From Chamaea fasciata (lineage: Eukaryota; Chordata; Aves; Passeriformes; Sylviidae), in contig JARCOQ010000002.1 of NCBI GenBank assembly GCA_029207755.1, positions 41,488,244 through 41,552,243 of the forward strand: a stretch of 64,000 nt of DNA, written 5' to 3'. Below are positions 41,270 to 62,349 of the stretch, piece after piece; the stretch's first letter is position 1, and every line of letters starts with the position of its first letter. Under the pieces are notes generated by a model. The model was given only the letters and a program-made list of their open reading frames with translations. It was not told the origin of the DNA and did no database searches. A program made the position numbers and the translations under genes.

Positions 41270-42008
41270 TTTTTTCTGGAGTCTCTTCCAAGGGGAACAG
41301 GCTGGGTGGAGAAAGGATCAAGACTAGCCCTGGGGGAAAGCCTTGGAGGTGTTGGTGGGTGAGAAGCTCTATGTGCCTCGGCAATGCATGTTCACAGCCC
41401 ACAAAGCCAAACATGTCCTGGGCTGCATCCAAAGCAGTGTGGGCAGCAGGGCCAGGGAGGGGATTCTGCCCCTCTGCACTGCTCTGCTGAGACCCCACCT
41501 GCAGTGCTGCGTCCAGCTCTGGGCTCTCCTGCACAACAAGAAGCCAGGTGGAGCCAGTCCAGGGGTGGAACACTTGTTCCCTGGGCTGGAGTGCCATTCC
41601 TGTGAAAACAGACTAAGAGGACCAGGTTTCAGCCTGGAGAAGAGAAGGCTACAGGGAGGCATAATTTCAGCCTTCCAGTACCTGAAAGGAGCCTACAAGA
41701 TAGACAGAGAGAGTCTAATTTACAAGGGCATGTCGTGACAGCACAAGGGAGAATGGCATTAAAGTTTAGGAAGGTTGGTTTAGATTAGATATTAGGAAGA
41801 AATTCTTGACTGTGACAGTGGTGAGGCACTGGAAAAATTTGTCCAGAGAGGTTGTAGACTCCCCATCCCTGGAGATGTTCAAGACCAGGCAGAATGGGGC
41901 TCTGAGCAACATGATCACGTGGCAGGTGTCCCTGGCCATGGCAGGGAATATTGGAACTAGATGATCTGTAATGTCCCTTTCAACCCAAACCATTCTGTGA
42001 TTCTATGA
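41270..42008 (+). mobile_element. CR1 LINE 3' portion with ORF2 C-terminal remnant, sense
   Basis: This copy starts within the 3' part of ORF2 and runs to the CR1 terminus ACCATTCTGTGATTCTATGA at 41989-42008. The plus frame at 41343-41738 keeps ORF2 C-terminal residues GILPLCTALLRPHLQCCVQL and FSLEKRRLQGG, in the order expected of CR1 downstream of reverse transcriptase. It then passes into the 3' UTR (CCATCCCTGGAGATGTTCAA; TGTCCCTTTCAACCCAAACC). The reading frame is damaged and the element is 5'-truncated, hence dead. It lies in the same orientation as GRIA4. Confidence 0.95.
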
Positions 42009-49524
<7,516 letters not shown>

Positions 49525-49603
49525 TAAAATCATAGAATTTTTTCGGTTGAAAAAGACCCTTAAGGTTAAGTCCAGCCATTCACCTAGCACAGCCAATATC
49601 CAA
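49525..49603 (-). mobile_element. Short CR1 LINE 3' fragment, antisense
   Basis: AAATCATAGAATTTTTTCGG, TTGAAAAAGACCCTTAAGGT and TAAGTCCAGCCATTCACCTA form a diverged reverse complement of the CR1 3' end. Only about 80 bp remain. Confidence 0.8.
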
Positions 49604-51237
49604 TACAGACTTGAGTGGTGCAAGAATTGGGCCTACAAGAGGTCAGTGTTAGTTTTCCACACCATGTGCAGCCTTATTGAGAGCTGGAATGGCTGAAGTT
49701 GCTAGTTAAACTGCAGGGATTACCCAGAGCTGAGGAGTCCCAGGATGGCAGAGGGGCTGCAGAGCAGCATGGGCACACATGAGAGGATGGCAGCCAGCAA
49801 GCTGCAAACTGCGTTCACAAAATGTCAGTGTCCATTTGAATTCAGCTGTGTTTCCCAGCAAGAGCTCTCAATCCCTGACTGTGACTAAAGTGGGGAGCAC
49901 AAAGGGTAGAGCTACCAGCTGGCCTAGCAGTTGGTTCACTAGTGGCAAGGACTGTAAAACAGTTATATTCTACAGAAATTGGCATCATGTGTGATCTTGC
50001 TTATGTACCTTGTTAATACTTTTTTCTTTCCCTCCACACCTTTTAATTACATGTTCAGAAAGCCAACTCTTGTCATGGCTGCAGATGAGGAAAATTAGCT
50101 CACTATGCATAACGTAAATCCACTTTTCCCACATTTCTGGACAGTGTTTTAATAGCAACTCTTTTAAAGTTGAAACTGTTCTATGACAATCTAAACCTGA
50201 CAGAAGGTTTATACAAGTACTAGTGGTCTGTTAGAATTAATCCTACAGTACACAGAGTAGCAATCTCTAGGCTTTTGTCTCTAAGAACTTGTGGAGGATA
50301 AGTGAGTCCCAGAAGAGAACAGAAGATGTCTGGAGAAGGCAAATAATGGTACAGGAAATTTAAAGCTTTCCCTCTTATTTTGAGGGGGATTATGGATTTT
50401 ATTTACAATCAGTTTATCAGGCTAATCTAATTTCCAGCTTTGGCAGAGCATGTGGCTCAGCAGGAACCATTAGATTTTGTGTATCCCTGATTAGTACCTC
50501 CAGTGATACTGCCTCAGGCTTGATTTTCTCACAGAAAAACATAAAAAATAGAGGTTCAACTATAGCATGGCAATCTGAAAAGTAGAAACCATAACCCCCA
50601 AATTTTTGCGAATAACATATTTTAAAAGTAAGAGCACGTATCAAGTGAGGTGCAAAGGATTTGTCTTTGAATTTGCATGACAGCACAGAGAAAGGCTTTG
50701 TGTTAATGAGCCTGGCCAAGGTATGAGTGGTCCAAATGGGTTCAGGGTTCAAAGTGATCTGCCAAATAGATAGTTCAAGAAGGTAAAATATGATAAAGTG
50801 GTATAAAGGCTAAATATAGTAGGGCAGAATCAAAGTGCGGAGTAACTGTCTCAGAATTAATATCACGGGATATATTTCAGAAGTTGTGGTGAGCCATAAG
50901 TACAATGTAAGTACAGAAAGCCATACTGTGTCCAATAAATTAGATGTTATTTTGAAATTTCAAAAAGGAATGTTGCATGTGAGACATGAAGGCTGAATAT
51001 TGCCCTCACCCGGCTGGCCACTCTGCTGTGTCACATGTTGAGATTTCCACTGTGCAAGAAAACATCAAACATTTTCAATAAAATTTTCCTTGCCCTTTTA
51101 AAGCACCACACACTGTTTTCAGCAATAACAAGGGCCTTCAGTATAAATGTAGCACAAGGATCCATTGCTGGCACTGTGGTCACTGACCACCACATACAGA
51201 TACAAGTTTCAGGGGTCCACTGAAAAGAAAGATTATT
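49604..51237. other. Intronic sequence, nothing recognised
   Basis: AT-rich DNA with no recognisable repeat or exon. Confidence 0.5.
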
Positions 51238-51307
51238 AAAAAAAAAAAAAAAACAACCAAAAACAAAACAAACAAACCAAAACAAACAAACTAAACAACA
51301 AAAAAAG
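51238..51307. repeat. A-rich tract with (CAAA)n
   Basis: A16 followed by irregular CAAA and CAAAA units. It is nearly free of T and G over 70 bp. Confidence 0.85.
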
Positions 51308-54300
51308 ATATTACCAATGAGAAAAAAGCTTTACAAATGGAGATTTTATTTTATTTTTTTTTAATTGTAGGACTGTTAAGGAGCAAAGATCAGTTGTTTG
51401 TATCTGATGAGATGTAGGCAAGATAGAATTATGTAGGCAGATTTAAAGTGTTACTAGGAAAAAAAACGTTTCAGTCAGGTTGGAATAAGCTGATGAAGTT
51501 CTTACCACTAGGGTAAAATTGCTACTGCTTCAGAGGTTTTGAAGAGTGTAGTAAATATCTGGTGGTGATGGGCTTTGCTATGTCCACCTCAGATGATCTC
51601 TTATGTCCCCTCAGGATTATTTATGTAGTTGCCATGATTCCTCTAGGAAACTGGGAATGGCTTCTTCACACTACTTGGGACACTGAAAAGATAACTTTCT
51701 TAATTTTCTACTATGGAGCAACGTTCAATAATATGTTATTTCTATTCAATTATACAGCCTTTGTAAAACATTTGTTGTGTTCTATTATTCAAAAATCAAA
51801 TTAAAATATTTTAAGTGATCTAGATAAAAACACTGTAAAATCAGGTTGAAGTACTATCATTATAAAATGGTACTCAAAAAGTTAAATTATCATTAGCTGG
51901 ACATTTAGGTGCTGAAATAATTTGCCCTACCTCAAGCTTTACTTAATATTTTTATTGCACTTCTGAACAAATTTTTCAATGTCTCTAGTGAAAGTAGTGG
52001 GAACATAATTGCAAGTTGAAAAGTTATTTCAATACCTCCGTTGAAAGAGCTAAGCTTACTAAAGTCAGTAGTGATATAAATATATAACTTACACTGTTAT
52101 GTGGATAAAAATACTGATTCAAGGCTCTTATTTTGAAATAAGTTAAAAGGACCATATGTTGCTAATAAAAAGCAAATTGCAGATGACCTTACAACTCAAT
52201 ACTGAAAATAGATGGTTTTCACACCAGGTGCCCTTTGCTTATAATTGTATTCTGCATAGCACTGTTAAGCCCAAACCTACGTCACTCTTGCCTTAAACTT
52301 CTAGAATAATATCACAGGAAATCCTGAAAAACCAAGTTATGTCTTGGATTGTAAAGAACATTATGTTGGGAATCTGACCTTGTTCAATTGCAGTCGTCCA
52401 CTTGATCTTGGGCCCTTTTTCGTTACGATCACCAGGAAGAATTTGGTAGGAATGTCCCACTATGTGGATCTTTCATCCTACTGATCTTTGGCAAAATGTT
52501 GGTCAATAAATAAGAAACATAAGTTCATGACAGGGTCTACAAAAAAGGGGAGGTTCTTACTTTCATCATGCAGTTTTGTACCAAACTTTTGTGAAATAAA
52601 GATCAGTGTTGTTGTGACATTGAAGAAATATTGATGAAAGAAACAGCATCCAATAGCTGCTGTCATAGTCTTTAGACTGCTCTAACATCACGGTCTGCAG
52701 GTTTGAACTTTTCCATATTCCCCACTAGATCTGATAAAAAGCTGTTTGTCTTCAGCAAACACTCTTGCGTGAGCAGTGAATCATGTCACACATACTGGGA
52801 TCCAGCTACCTCTGTGTTTGTTTTTTTTTTACCAAAGTTATATTATCATTTAATGCAGGCCAATCTGAACCAACATACAAAACATAAAAAAAATGTTTTG
52901 TCAAATATTAGTGAATTTAGAGAACTGAAGTAAGTTTGTCATATGCTCTACTGTTGTCTGTACTCAGTAAATTCCATGTTTTTAATGAAATAGGGCAGTG
53001 TGCTTTATCCATCAGTAATTGGCTTGCAGCAAATTTTATTTTGCTAGTGTTAGCTCATTAATAATTACGCCAGCAAAAAGCCAGCTCATCCTCATCTTCT
53101 CAGCAGGTGATAGCAGCTTGAAAATACAGGTAATAAATGCACACGTGAAACTAAAACACAGCAGGATCCTAAAATCAGCATTAGTAATGATACTGTGACT
53201 TTCCATCTTTCCCTTGTCATACCACTAAAGAGAAGCAATACTGGTACATCAGCAGGGTCATCATTTAATTTACTACATGTGAAAAATCTTTCAAGAGCTT
53301 TCAGAATGCTTCATTTAACAAAAGTGTTCCTCTTGCTGACTGAAATGATTGAACATTAAATCAAGGTTGAAATTAACAAAAATTTAGATATTGGAGTCAA
53401 AAGCTGATCATCAAGTGTACAGGTGAGTCTCCTGACCTTGGTATTCCATGTAAGATGTGGCTCAAACTATGCTGCATCAGAACTTTTCTGTGTGTTTGGT
53501 CATCTGGCTGAACACTCAGAACAGCCTAATATGCAAATGCCATAGAAATATATAAATCCTAAAGCATGAAATAAACTGCTGCTTATTACATTCCTATCTG
53601 AAGAATTTTCTTTCCGTTATTCTGACTTAGTGGCTGCCATGGAGAAGACAAGAGACTCATGATAATTTCAAATACTGCTTTTTAAGTTGCCGTGCCAGTG
53701 AATCATCTCTGCCCTTTCTAATGATTTGTTTGTGACAGTGTTGTTGAATCCTTAGAGCTAAGTTCTTTTCTCAGTAGCATTTATCTCAGTTTTGCACATG
53801 TGTAATACAAGATTACCCCTGTAACTTCTATATGCTTTTATATTCCAACATCCAAATGTAAATAACATTGCAACTTCCAATGGCTTGTTCTAATGATATC
53901 AGAGAATTTGAGAACAGTTAATTTGTTGTTACCTGCATATGTAGTACATTCCTTTAAATGAAAACATGTCATTTTTATCTGGTTTTTGCACACATTCTGT
54001 ATTTACTTGAGAGCAGGGACAGTATGGTCTGTAAATCTGAATGTTTGTTTCCGTTTGCTTAAGAGCTTTTCCACACAGGGATATTATGCTGCAGTTGAGA
54101 AAAAAGTGACTTCATACCATTTTTTCTGTAGAAAAGCTCATGCTTTTTCTAGCATTTTTGTTCTAGATTTTCTGAATAATAGAATTAAGTTCAGCTGCTC
54201 TTGTGAATTTCAAATAGCAACTCTGAGCACGTTTCTCATTTTACTATTACTCGATCCCAAATAAGAGGAGGTGTTTTATGTATGTAATGATTGGACTTGT

Positions 54301-56622
54301 GGTCATATTTTCCGTCGATCAAACAAATTACTGTCAGAGAGCAAAGTGTTAAGCAGAAATGTTATGGTTCACTAGTGTTTAGCTTTCATGTTAATATTTA
54401 GGGTAGACCCTGCCCTTCTTTACATATATCTGTATCAGTGGTGTCATGTTTGACAAACCCTGCAAAAAACTGCCTTCAGTGAAGGCAGCCTTACATCAGC
54501 ATCATCAAGAGCATCTTTTGTTAGTGTGAGGCTGTGCTATGTCACCACTACACCCTGGTCAGTGGTAACACTGCAGACAGTCGATGGATACAGCACCCAG
54601 CAGTGTGGGCCGCCAAAGATGGCCTTGAAAAGACTCAGACGAGGAAGCCAGCCACACATCCAAATGCTTATGCTTTAGAAATTTCTTTCAGTATGGACAT
54701 CCGAGTCCTGCAGCTGCTGAACGTAGCCTTTTATATGGCCACAGGTGTTGGCTTCAGTGCTGGAGCTCAGAGTGGTAGCAAACAAAGGGGAGTATAGTCA
54801 ATGCTGCCAGAGACTAGACATGGTGCCAGTTTAATACTGAATGTAAAACAAATACTTGTGCCAAGTTGTTTCTAAATGCATTTTTAGTTAGAAAAATTAG
54901 CTTGTCTTTTGAGAGTATTATCTATGTGTAGATGAATGTTCCAAGTTTTAAGAGAGTATAAAGCAGGCTTTTTAAAAATAAAAATAAATAAACAAGATAT
55001 AGACTTAGAAATATCAATGCATACTATTCCATTTTTTATGCACCTATTGTTTAAAAAAGAATCAAAATGTATAGGGCTAATTTAATTCTTCAAGATCCCT
55101 CCTTGGCATATTTGTGAGACATCAATCCCTTGTGTAGTGTGAGTTACTTTTCCAGAGCTGGAGTAGGATGTAAAGGTAATTCCGCTTTAGAGTAAATCTG
55201 TGTTTGTATATAAGAGATTTCTGGAGTTGCACATTCTTAATTCAGATGATTGAACTGTCATTCTATCATCTATGCAATCTGTGATTTTATGGGTACATTT
55301 TCTGCTTTAGTAAAAAAGCATATTCCAATGTATTTAGATATTCAATATTCTGAGACTTTTTTTCCTGTAAATGAAATATATTTTAGGTGGTTCCCTCATA
55401 AATTACAGCTGAATCCTATTTCCATACATATTTATACAAATAATCTGTCTTTGGTCAATTCCAAAATGGGTGGTTGAAGTGTAGACATCCTTTTAAAATG
55501 ATTGACTGCTTATCACAGTGCTACAGATTCTATTTCTGCCTCTGTACGGGGAATTTCCTGCACTAGTACTTACAGATAACAGCATTAGCAGCTGCTTCTG
55601 TTACCAAAATTGCAATACATGTTTGAGGTATTTAGCATTTTGCAATTGGAAAGAGAGTTACCAAAGGGTCTTTTAATCCTGGGGTCTCAAAGTCCCTTTT
55701 TTGTACTACTACCACCTTGGTGGGTTTTAATATTAATGCGCACCTGGATGCTGCAGGAGGTTTTCCTTTGGACAAGGGGCATACATTTGTTCCAGTGTGA
55801 CTTTGTCTACAAGTGGCAAGCAGAACATTTAATGTGGTTTTCAAGATCTGGGCATAAAAAATGATGGAAGTGTCGCCAAAGAGAAGGGTTATGAATACAA
55901 AACTGGTTGCTAGTGTAGGTCCCTGGAAAAAATATGCATTTTATGTTAACCTCTCACTGGGAAAAAAAAAAAGAAACTGTCCTGAGAGTAAGGACTTGCA
56001 TCCTAGATCATCCCTCTCCTAAGAGTGAGTCCAGTCAGCATGGGAAAGTGAGCTTGGGAAGGTGCTAAATACATGCTTTTATTTCTTAAAAAGTATTGGA
56101 GCCAAATTTCCTCTGTAGTAAGTTCAGAATAAGAAAACTAAATTAAAAAATGTCAAGAGTGCATAACATATTAAAGAAGTATTAATCACAGAAAAATAAT
56201 AAGCAACATTTTTTTAAAGTGTGCTATTCAAAAAGTGTCTCATACCAGAGAAATGTGTTTGCAGATGCCCCTTAGAAAATGATTTGATATGTATGAATAA
56301 ATCAAGTGGAAAGAAAACACGCTACTATGTTAGTAAACTTGATAAAAGTAAGGCATTGTGATATTTCTGTCTTCAATGATATCCTTCAAGGAGGGGTTCA
56401 AATACATCTAAATTATTCAAAACTCTTTTAAGAATCTTTAACTAATGGTAGTAAAAATAAGGCAGCTTTGCCAAATTTACATAATAAACAGTTTACATTT
56501 AGAGTACAAAACAGGTTATGAACCTGACACTTAAACACAAGTGACTATCCCAATCACAGATCTATCACTTATTTTTGTGTGGAATCTACTTTTGATGGTG
56601 TGGACGAATTTTTATCTTTTAC
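51308..56622. other. Intronic sequence, unassigned
   Basis: AT-rich DNA without a gene or mobile element. A non-repetitive stretch at about 52990-53180 has homeodomain-type and E-box motifs and is listed as a finding only. Confidence 0.5.
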
Positions 56623-56648
56623 ATATATATATATATATATATATATAT
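56623..56648. repeat. (AT)13 microsatellite
   Basis: Twenty-six bases of perfect AT alternation. Confidence 0.95.
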
Positions 56649-59600
56649 GCCTAATATTAACTATATCTCCTAGCTTTGTCTGGTTGCAGAACAGCTGAAG
56701 TCATTTAAATATCAAAAATATTCAATTTTACAAATTTAAATCATGCTACTGAAAAAATATTCCAGCAGTAATATTTGATTATGTTTTCTTTTTAATTTAT
56801 ATTTTCATTCTGATTAAGCATTATATTAAAGCCAAACTTTTTTTACAACCTTCAACTAGTATGTCTTAACATCTCCCTTAGTTTGTTTTAAAACAATTCA
56901 AAATAAGAAACTCATCTAAAATAGCCTTTTCCCATGAAAAGCATTTTAATATTGGTTTTTCAAGGGTAGAGTCAGGGAAAAAAATGTCCCAGCCAATTCT
57001 ATCAAGTAATTGTTTTACTGAGAAAATAATATCCTTCTTCTGAAGTGTTTAATAAATGTGTTTTAAAAGACCAGTTAGTCATTGTGTGGATCTTTTCGTT
57101 TCTGCCTTTTGCTAGATTGATTTCACATCCAGTTTCTGAAATAAGCAAAGCGTTCTGCCAGGTATTTCCTAATGCAGCTACATGCACTTGATCTTGAGGC
57201 AGAATGAAAATCTCTGTTCTGAAGCCAAGGGTGACGTTCACAGTGTGCCTTTCTGCACAGGACTTCTATTATTCTGTGAAACATCCTCTAAACCCCCCCA
57301 CTTGATGCATCCTTCTCTCGTGATCTCTTCATTCCCCCTTGTGAGAAGAGGAACTTCAATTCTCCTCTGTATCAGAGTATCCCCTTGCGGTTCAAAATCT
57401 GTGGCAGCAACTTTATCTTCTGTCCCTTCAGAAACTCTGTTTGGTAGGGCCTCCCAAAACTCAGTTATTTTGCTGCTCACATTTCCACTGCTTCAGGGAG
57501 GTTTAATTATTTTCAGTTGCATTATCTTGTGAATCACCTCAGGATCTACCTCTGCATTCCTGCTCTCACATATTTGCCCAGATTTATTGGCTTGATGCTG
57601 CTTTTCTTTTCCTCCTTGATAGTTTATATTGGCTTTTTTCCCACACCACCTTCAAATCCTTTTGCCACGTTTTCCAGTTCTATCAGTACATTCCAGTAAG
57701 CTTCATCCATTTTCAGTTCTTATCCCTTATTTCAGAGTCTGGGAGCATCCCAAGGTCATTTATATCCATCTCTGCTATTTACAATTATCACAGTTTTTAG
57801 CTTGAAAAATTAGAAAAACCAAACATTAATAAGACTTAAAATTAGTCTGTGGCTGTCATGGTGAAAAAAATTGCAGTTTTGCCTCAGGGTGAACAAATAG
57901 TTATCAGTATATTTTAATGCATCAGCATTCCAGATTGAATGAAACAAAAGACATAAGAACCAAAAACCCAAAACAAAACTAGATATCAGTTATTTTTGGG
58001 TTTAGTCTAAGTCATTTTAGAATGAGAAAGAATTCCAATTTTTATTTACTTACTTTATTTCTGCTAAAAATGTCTATGGTTTTTATGTGCGTAAATCACT
58101 GAACAGCAAAAGGAGAGGTTCACCAAGTGCATTATCTTGTAATCTCAACTGCACTTCCAAGCTTCCAGACAAGTGATAATAGGAAATACATAGAGGTGCA
58201 GTATTTCATCTGTACCAAAAGATGAATTCACAAGTAGTCTAAACACAAAATTACATAATTTCTCCTCCCGCAAGTCAGGCACGTTGCGGTGGCCACTGCA
58301 CAGCTGCTGGCCTGGGCGACATCCAGGCAGACACAGTCACAATTGTCTCTTTTCATCTGGGTCATTCTGAATTCCTTCAACAGGAAATGGAGCACAAGCA
58401 GAAAAGTTTTAAAAACATCCCAGACATGAATCAACAAAACCCCCAAACATCTGCTCATCAAAGCTCATCAGAAAACAGTGTATTTTATTTACACTACTCT
58501 TCTGGATGTACTGAGAATGCCTAATGAGGCTAGAGATCACTGGAAAATATTGCTGGTGTGAAGTGTCCATTTCACTTTCAGAATAACTGACCTAATCTAC
58601 CCAAAATATGTGAAATACCGTGTATTTCTCTGCCATTTTGCTATTTATTTTAGCATAAAGTGATAACAGTTTTATTAAAAAACACACTTCACTTCAAATC
58701 CAAGCTGGCTAAAAGAGGGTACACAGTATTTTAATTGTAAATGTTACCTGGAGACTAAAGAAGGTAAACAATATTTTAATTAGTTTTGAACATAAAATGG
58801 TTGTAGTAAATGCAGAAACAGGGATAATAGAAAATGCAGTTAGTGTAGATGCCATCATTCATCAGAGATGTGAGAAACATTTTCACACGTAAGGAAATGT
58901 GGGGTCAGATCCTCAAAGCAGCTCAGCGTAACCTACTGACTGCATCCTGTACTGAGAAGGAATTGGGCCACTGCATTTTAACATCTAATGTTATATAGCT
59001 TTTTTGTTCCCCGGGAAAGTTCCTATACTTTGTGCTCATGCAGGATTTATTAATCCATGTGTCCCTACAAGAGGTCTTCTTACTGGGGCAGGTCTAATTT
59101 TGGCTTTGTCCATAGTAAGAGCCCAGATACCCTTTTCTTCAGCAGTTTTAGTTTTTGTAGAGCTGCACTCAAGCTATTACATGAGGAAGTGGTTAACTAA
59201 AAGGTGGTTACCTACCTGAGCTATTTCAGTTATTTCAAAAAAGGGTTGACCTCAGCTACAGTGAGAAAACAGTGTCTTTGTCTTTGTCCTTGCAGACATC
59301 CTCACATCTCTTTGCATATCAGAAGGGAAGGAAAATTTTCTTTTGTCAAAGTGAAATTTGTTAGGGAGAGAAGGGATTGTTTTAATTTTACTTGTACACT
59401 GATTCTTATCTTATTCAGGCTCTTTAAATGGTTCTTAATCATCTTAGCATCAAAACAGCACATAGAATTTCTTCTGAGGCATTTCTGTTTGTGTTCATAG
59501 GGGAGCATCTACCTTAGCTTTTAAAGGAAGCCAATAGAACACCTTGGTCACTCTCTTATGGACACAACTTGGAGATTATGTTTTTCTTAGTAAATTCCAG

Positions 59601-61979
59601 AAGCAGCAATACTTTCATAGTGTTGATTTGGAGAAGGAGGACATCAGCCATGAATGACTGGAGCAGCTGTAAGTCACATAAGAGGAAATTATTCTTTGCA
59701 AGTGTGGAAAGGAATCTTATTCTGCATGTCTGCTGTGTAGCTACAAAATATTGCTGTCGAAGCCAAAAAGCATAAACACCTGCTGAAAGAACTGTGAAGA
59801 AGATTATCTCTCTTTCTTACACATACACTTATGAAACATGTACTACACACTGGACCATCTCCAGGTTTTTTCTCTCAGCATTTTTCTAGCCATTGAATCA
59901 GTTGTTCACCCTCTCTGCCTGACCTGTGGAAAAGGCATCTGCTGTGGAGAGAGGCCAGATATCAACATATAACATGCTTCAGTTTTGTTGTGTCAGCCTT
60001 GTAAGATAGAACACTTGTTTGTTTTTTGTTCGACGTGCTTTTGAGTTTTGTCACATGATTTTATCATTGGGATGTAGGGCCAGTACGTTCTTCTGTTTCT
60101 TATCCTTTTTCACCAGGCTGAAAAGAGTTTCTTGCTGACTTCTCTCTACCTGTGTAGCTGTAACAATGCTCTGCCAACAATGCTAATGCTCCTTTGCCAG
60201 CTTTTAAACATTGTGCCAAGTAGAGAGAATTAATAACAAGATCTGAATCATCTCTAAAGTAACCCTTGTGTCCTATTCTCCAGTATGTCATTTTTCAGCT
60301 CATGTCCAGGATAATAAGAAGGATCTCTCATACCCCCAGAGCTGAGAAGTGTGTCAGGGCAAGCCACACCATTATTTCAGCCTACCCTTTCGTCTTTGCA
60401 GCTCTAAATGTTTAAAAACCTTTAGGCCAGATTTTACAGTCCATGTCGTGCAGCTCAGCTGGTGCAAAGTGGATGGACTCCAGCCAAAGCTGGCGAGTGG
60501 CCACAGCCTTCCCCTCATGGCCCTGAAGACAGCTGGGACCCCTGTCCCCGTGGCTCCCCCGTGGTGTCCCATGCCAGACCCCCCCACCCTTGGAGGGGAG
60601 CCTCTGGCTGGGCTCAGCCCTGTGCATGGGCTGGGCAGCCCGTTGTGCCATGGCTGACATTGGCCCCTCTGAGGACATCCATGTTTTAGAGCAGAGCTTT
60701 TCAGACTAAAAACCAGAAGAGTTGAAACAATTGAAGGGGTTGAGTGGAGGTTAAACTAACAGGGAAAAACTACTAAACCTGAACCATAGCTGGTCATGTC
60801 TGCAATATACATGCCTACTATATCTCCAATAGCATCTTTCCACTGTAATGTGGACTTAACTTGTTTCCTTCATCTTGTTTCATCCTTTTTGCTCCATTTG
60901 GAAGCAAAAGCAAAGATCTTAAAAAGTCAAGATGAGCTGCCAAAAGTTAATAGTGGAAGACGCTTTGGAGTAGCCATGCGCAGTTAGTATCACACCTTCA
61001 AGAAGTGCTAAAGGGCACCCTTTTTCGGTTTAAAAGTGTGTAATTTTTAGTGTCAGGAGGAAAACTTGGCCTTTAGTCTCCAGAGATCTCTACTAACTGT
61101 ATGAATGTGTGCAGAGCAGGAGCAAAGGAGTGGATCATGTTCTGGTTAACTGTGGCAGCTGCTTCTGCTCCCAGCACCTGTCATTCCTGTTGCAGCTACC
61201 AATGGGTTGCTTTGGCTGGGTGTCGAGTTTTCCTTCCCCAGTGATCTGGAGAACAAGCGTAAGATGATGCACTTTGAGCTTCTCCCCTCTCTTCTCTCCT
61301 GTCTCTCTTCTACCACACATCAGTCATGAACTTTATTTCATATTTGCATGGTATCCTTTGCTTGCCTCCAGTGCTCTGCAGTGCTTTTGGTTTTTCATTG
61401 GGTATGAAGACTTTGAGGCAACAGTTCTGCAGCTCATTGTTTCTATTTCTGCAGCTTACATCTTCTGTCGACTGTTTGGAAAGAAGGACAACTCTGACTC
61501 CTTGCAACAGCATCCCTAAATACCAGTGTGGCAATTCTGAGGGTGTAGTGTGGCAGAAGTCAAACCTCTGTAGAAGTGCAAGCAGGCTTCTAATACTTTG
61601 GCATTCACCTTTCAGTGACTGTGCCTAGGGCTTGTCCTGCCCTAAGTGTGTGAGTTGTATATAAATACCACATTATATCCCCTTTGGCCACTGCTTTTAG
61701 TAGTAAGGGGTTATACCACATTGGCTGTGATAATAACAGAATACCTTAATTGATATGTCTGAAAGAGCTGTCTGGTACAAGACACTAAATTCTTTCTGGT
61801 TCTCTGCTCCATTTGTAGTAAAGAGGCAGTTTCTGGAGGCCTAAAAAGTTATCTGGCTTGTAAAGAAAAATCCACTTTCTGGCAGAGACTGAAGTTATAA
61901 AATTTGATCTACTTAACTAAAAATCCTATTAGATGGATTTACACATGGCTCTCTGACATCAGTCTGTCCAATATGAAGA
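56649..61979. other. Intronic sequence, unassigned
   Basis: Mostly AT-rich DNA. GC-rich islands occur at about 58260-58340 (several CpGs) and 60440-60690. Neither contains a recognisable exon. Confidence 0.45.
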
Positions 61980-62019
61980 ATGGGACCTAAGGCCTTTTAA
62001 TGGGACCTGAAGCCTTAAA
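61980..62019. repeat. Imperfect 20-bp tandem duplication
   Basis: ATGGGACCTAAGGCCTTTTA and ATGGGACCTGAAGCCTTAAA are adjacent and agree at 16 of 20 positions. Confidence 0.8.
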
Positions 62020-62206
62020 GCTGTTTAATGCTGTCAGGAATTTTTTCCAAGTTACTTTTCCATGGTTCATTCAGATTCTGGTGCCAAAAACAATGCAAAC
62101 TAGTGTCTGATCCTTATAGACCTTGCAGTTTGGAATATCATTTTGTCAAATGACTAAGTCTGTTACATTAGAATTTGATAAACAGCGTTGCTGTAATCAA
62201 GCTGCT

Positions 62207-62349
62207 GGGGTTTTTTTGTTTCTTTTGGTTGTTTGGTGGTTTTTTTTAGTTGGGTTGTTTTTTGGGGTTTTTTTGGTGGGGTTTTTTTTTGGGGGGGGGT
62301 TGGGGTTTTTTTTTTTTGTCGTTGTTGTTTTGTTTGTTTTCTTTTTTTG
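62207..62349 (+). repeat. G/T-only low-complexity tract
   Basis: About 140 bases are almost purely G and T, with only a handful of other bases. G runs of four or more occur at 62264-62267, 62278-62281, 62291-62299 and 62302-62305, separated by 10, 9 and 2 bases. The G-rich strand is the GRIA4 sense strand. The Phe/Val/Gly-rich open frame across it is composition only. Confidence 0.9.

Noticed and set aside
41343..41738. 131-codon open frame as a host gene
   Set aside because: The residues match the CR1 ORF2 C-terminus, so it is part of the dead CR1 copy.
59270..59300. Acceptor-like TTTGTCCTTGCAG as the next GRIA4 exon
   Set aside because: The sequence after the AG does not encode the expected continuation of the amino-terminal domain in any frame.
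60440..60690. GC-rich segment as a possible exon
   Set aside because: Open frames exist on both strands, but there is no recognisable protein and no convincing pair of splice sites.
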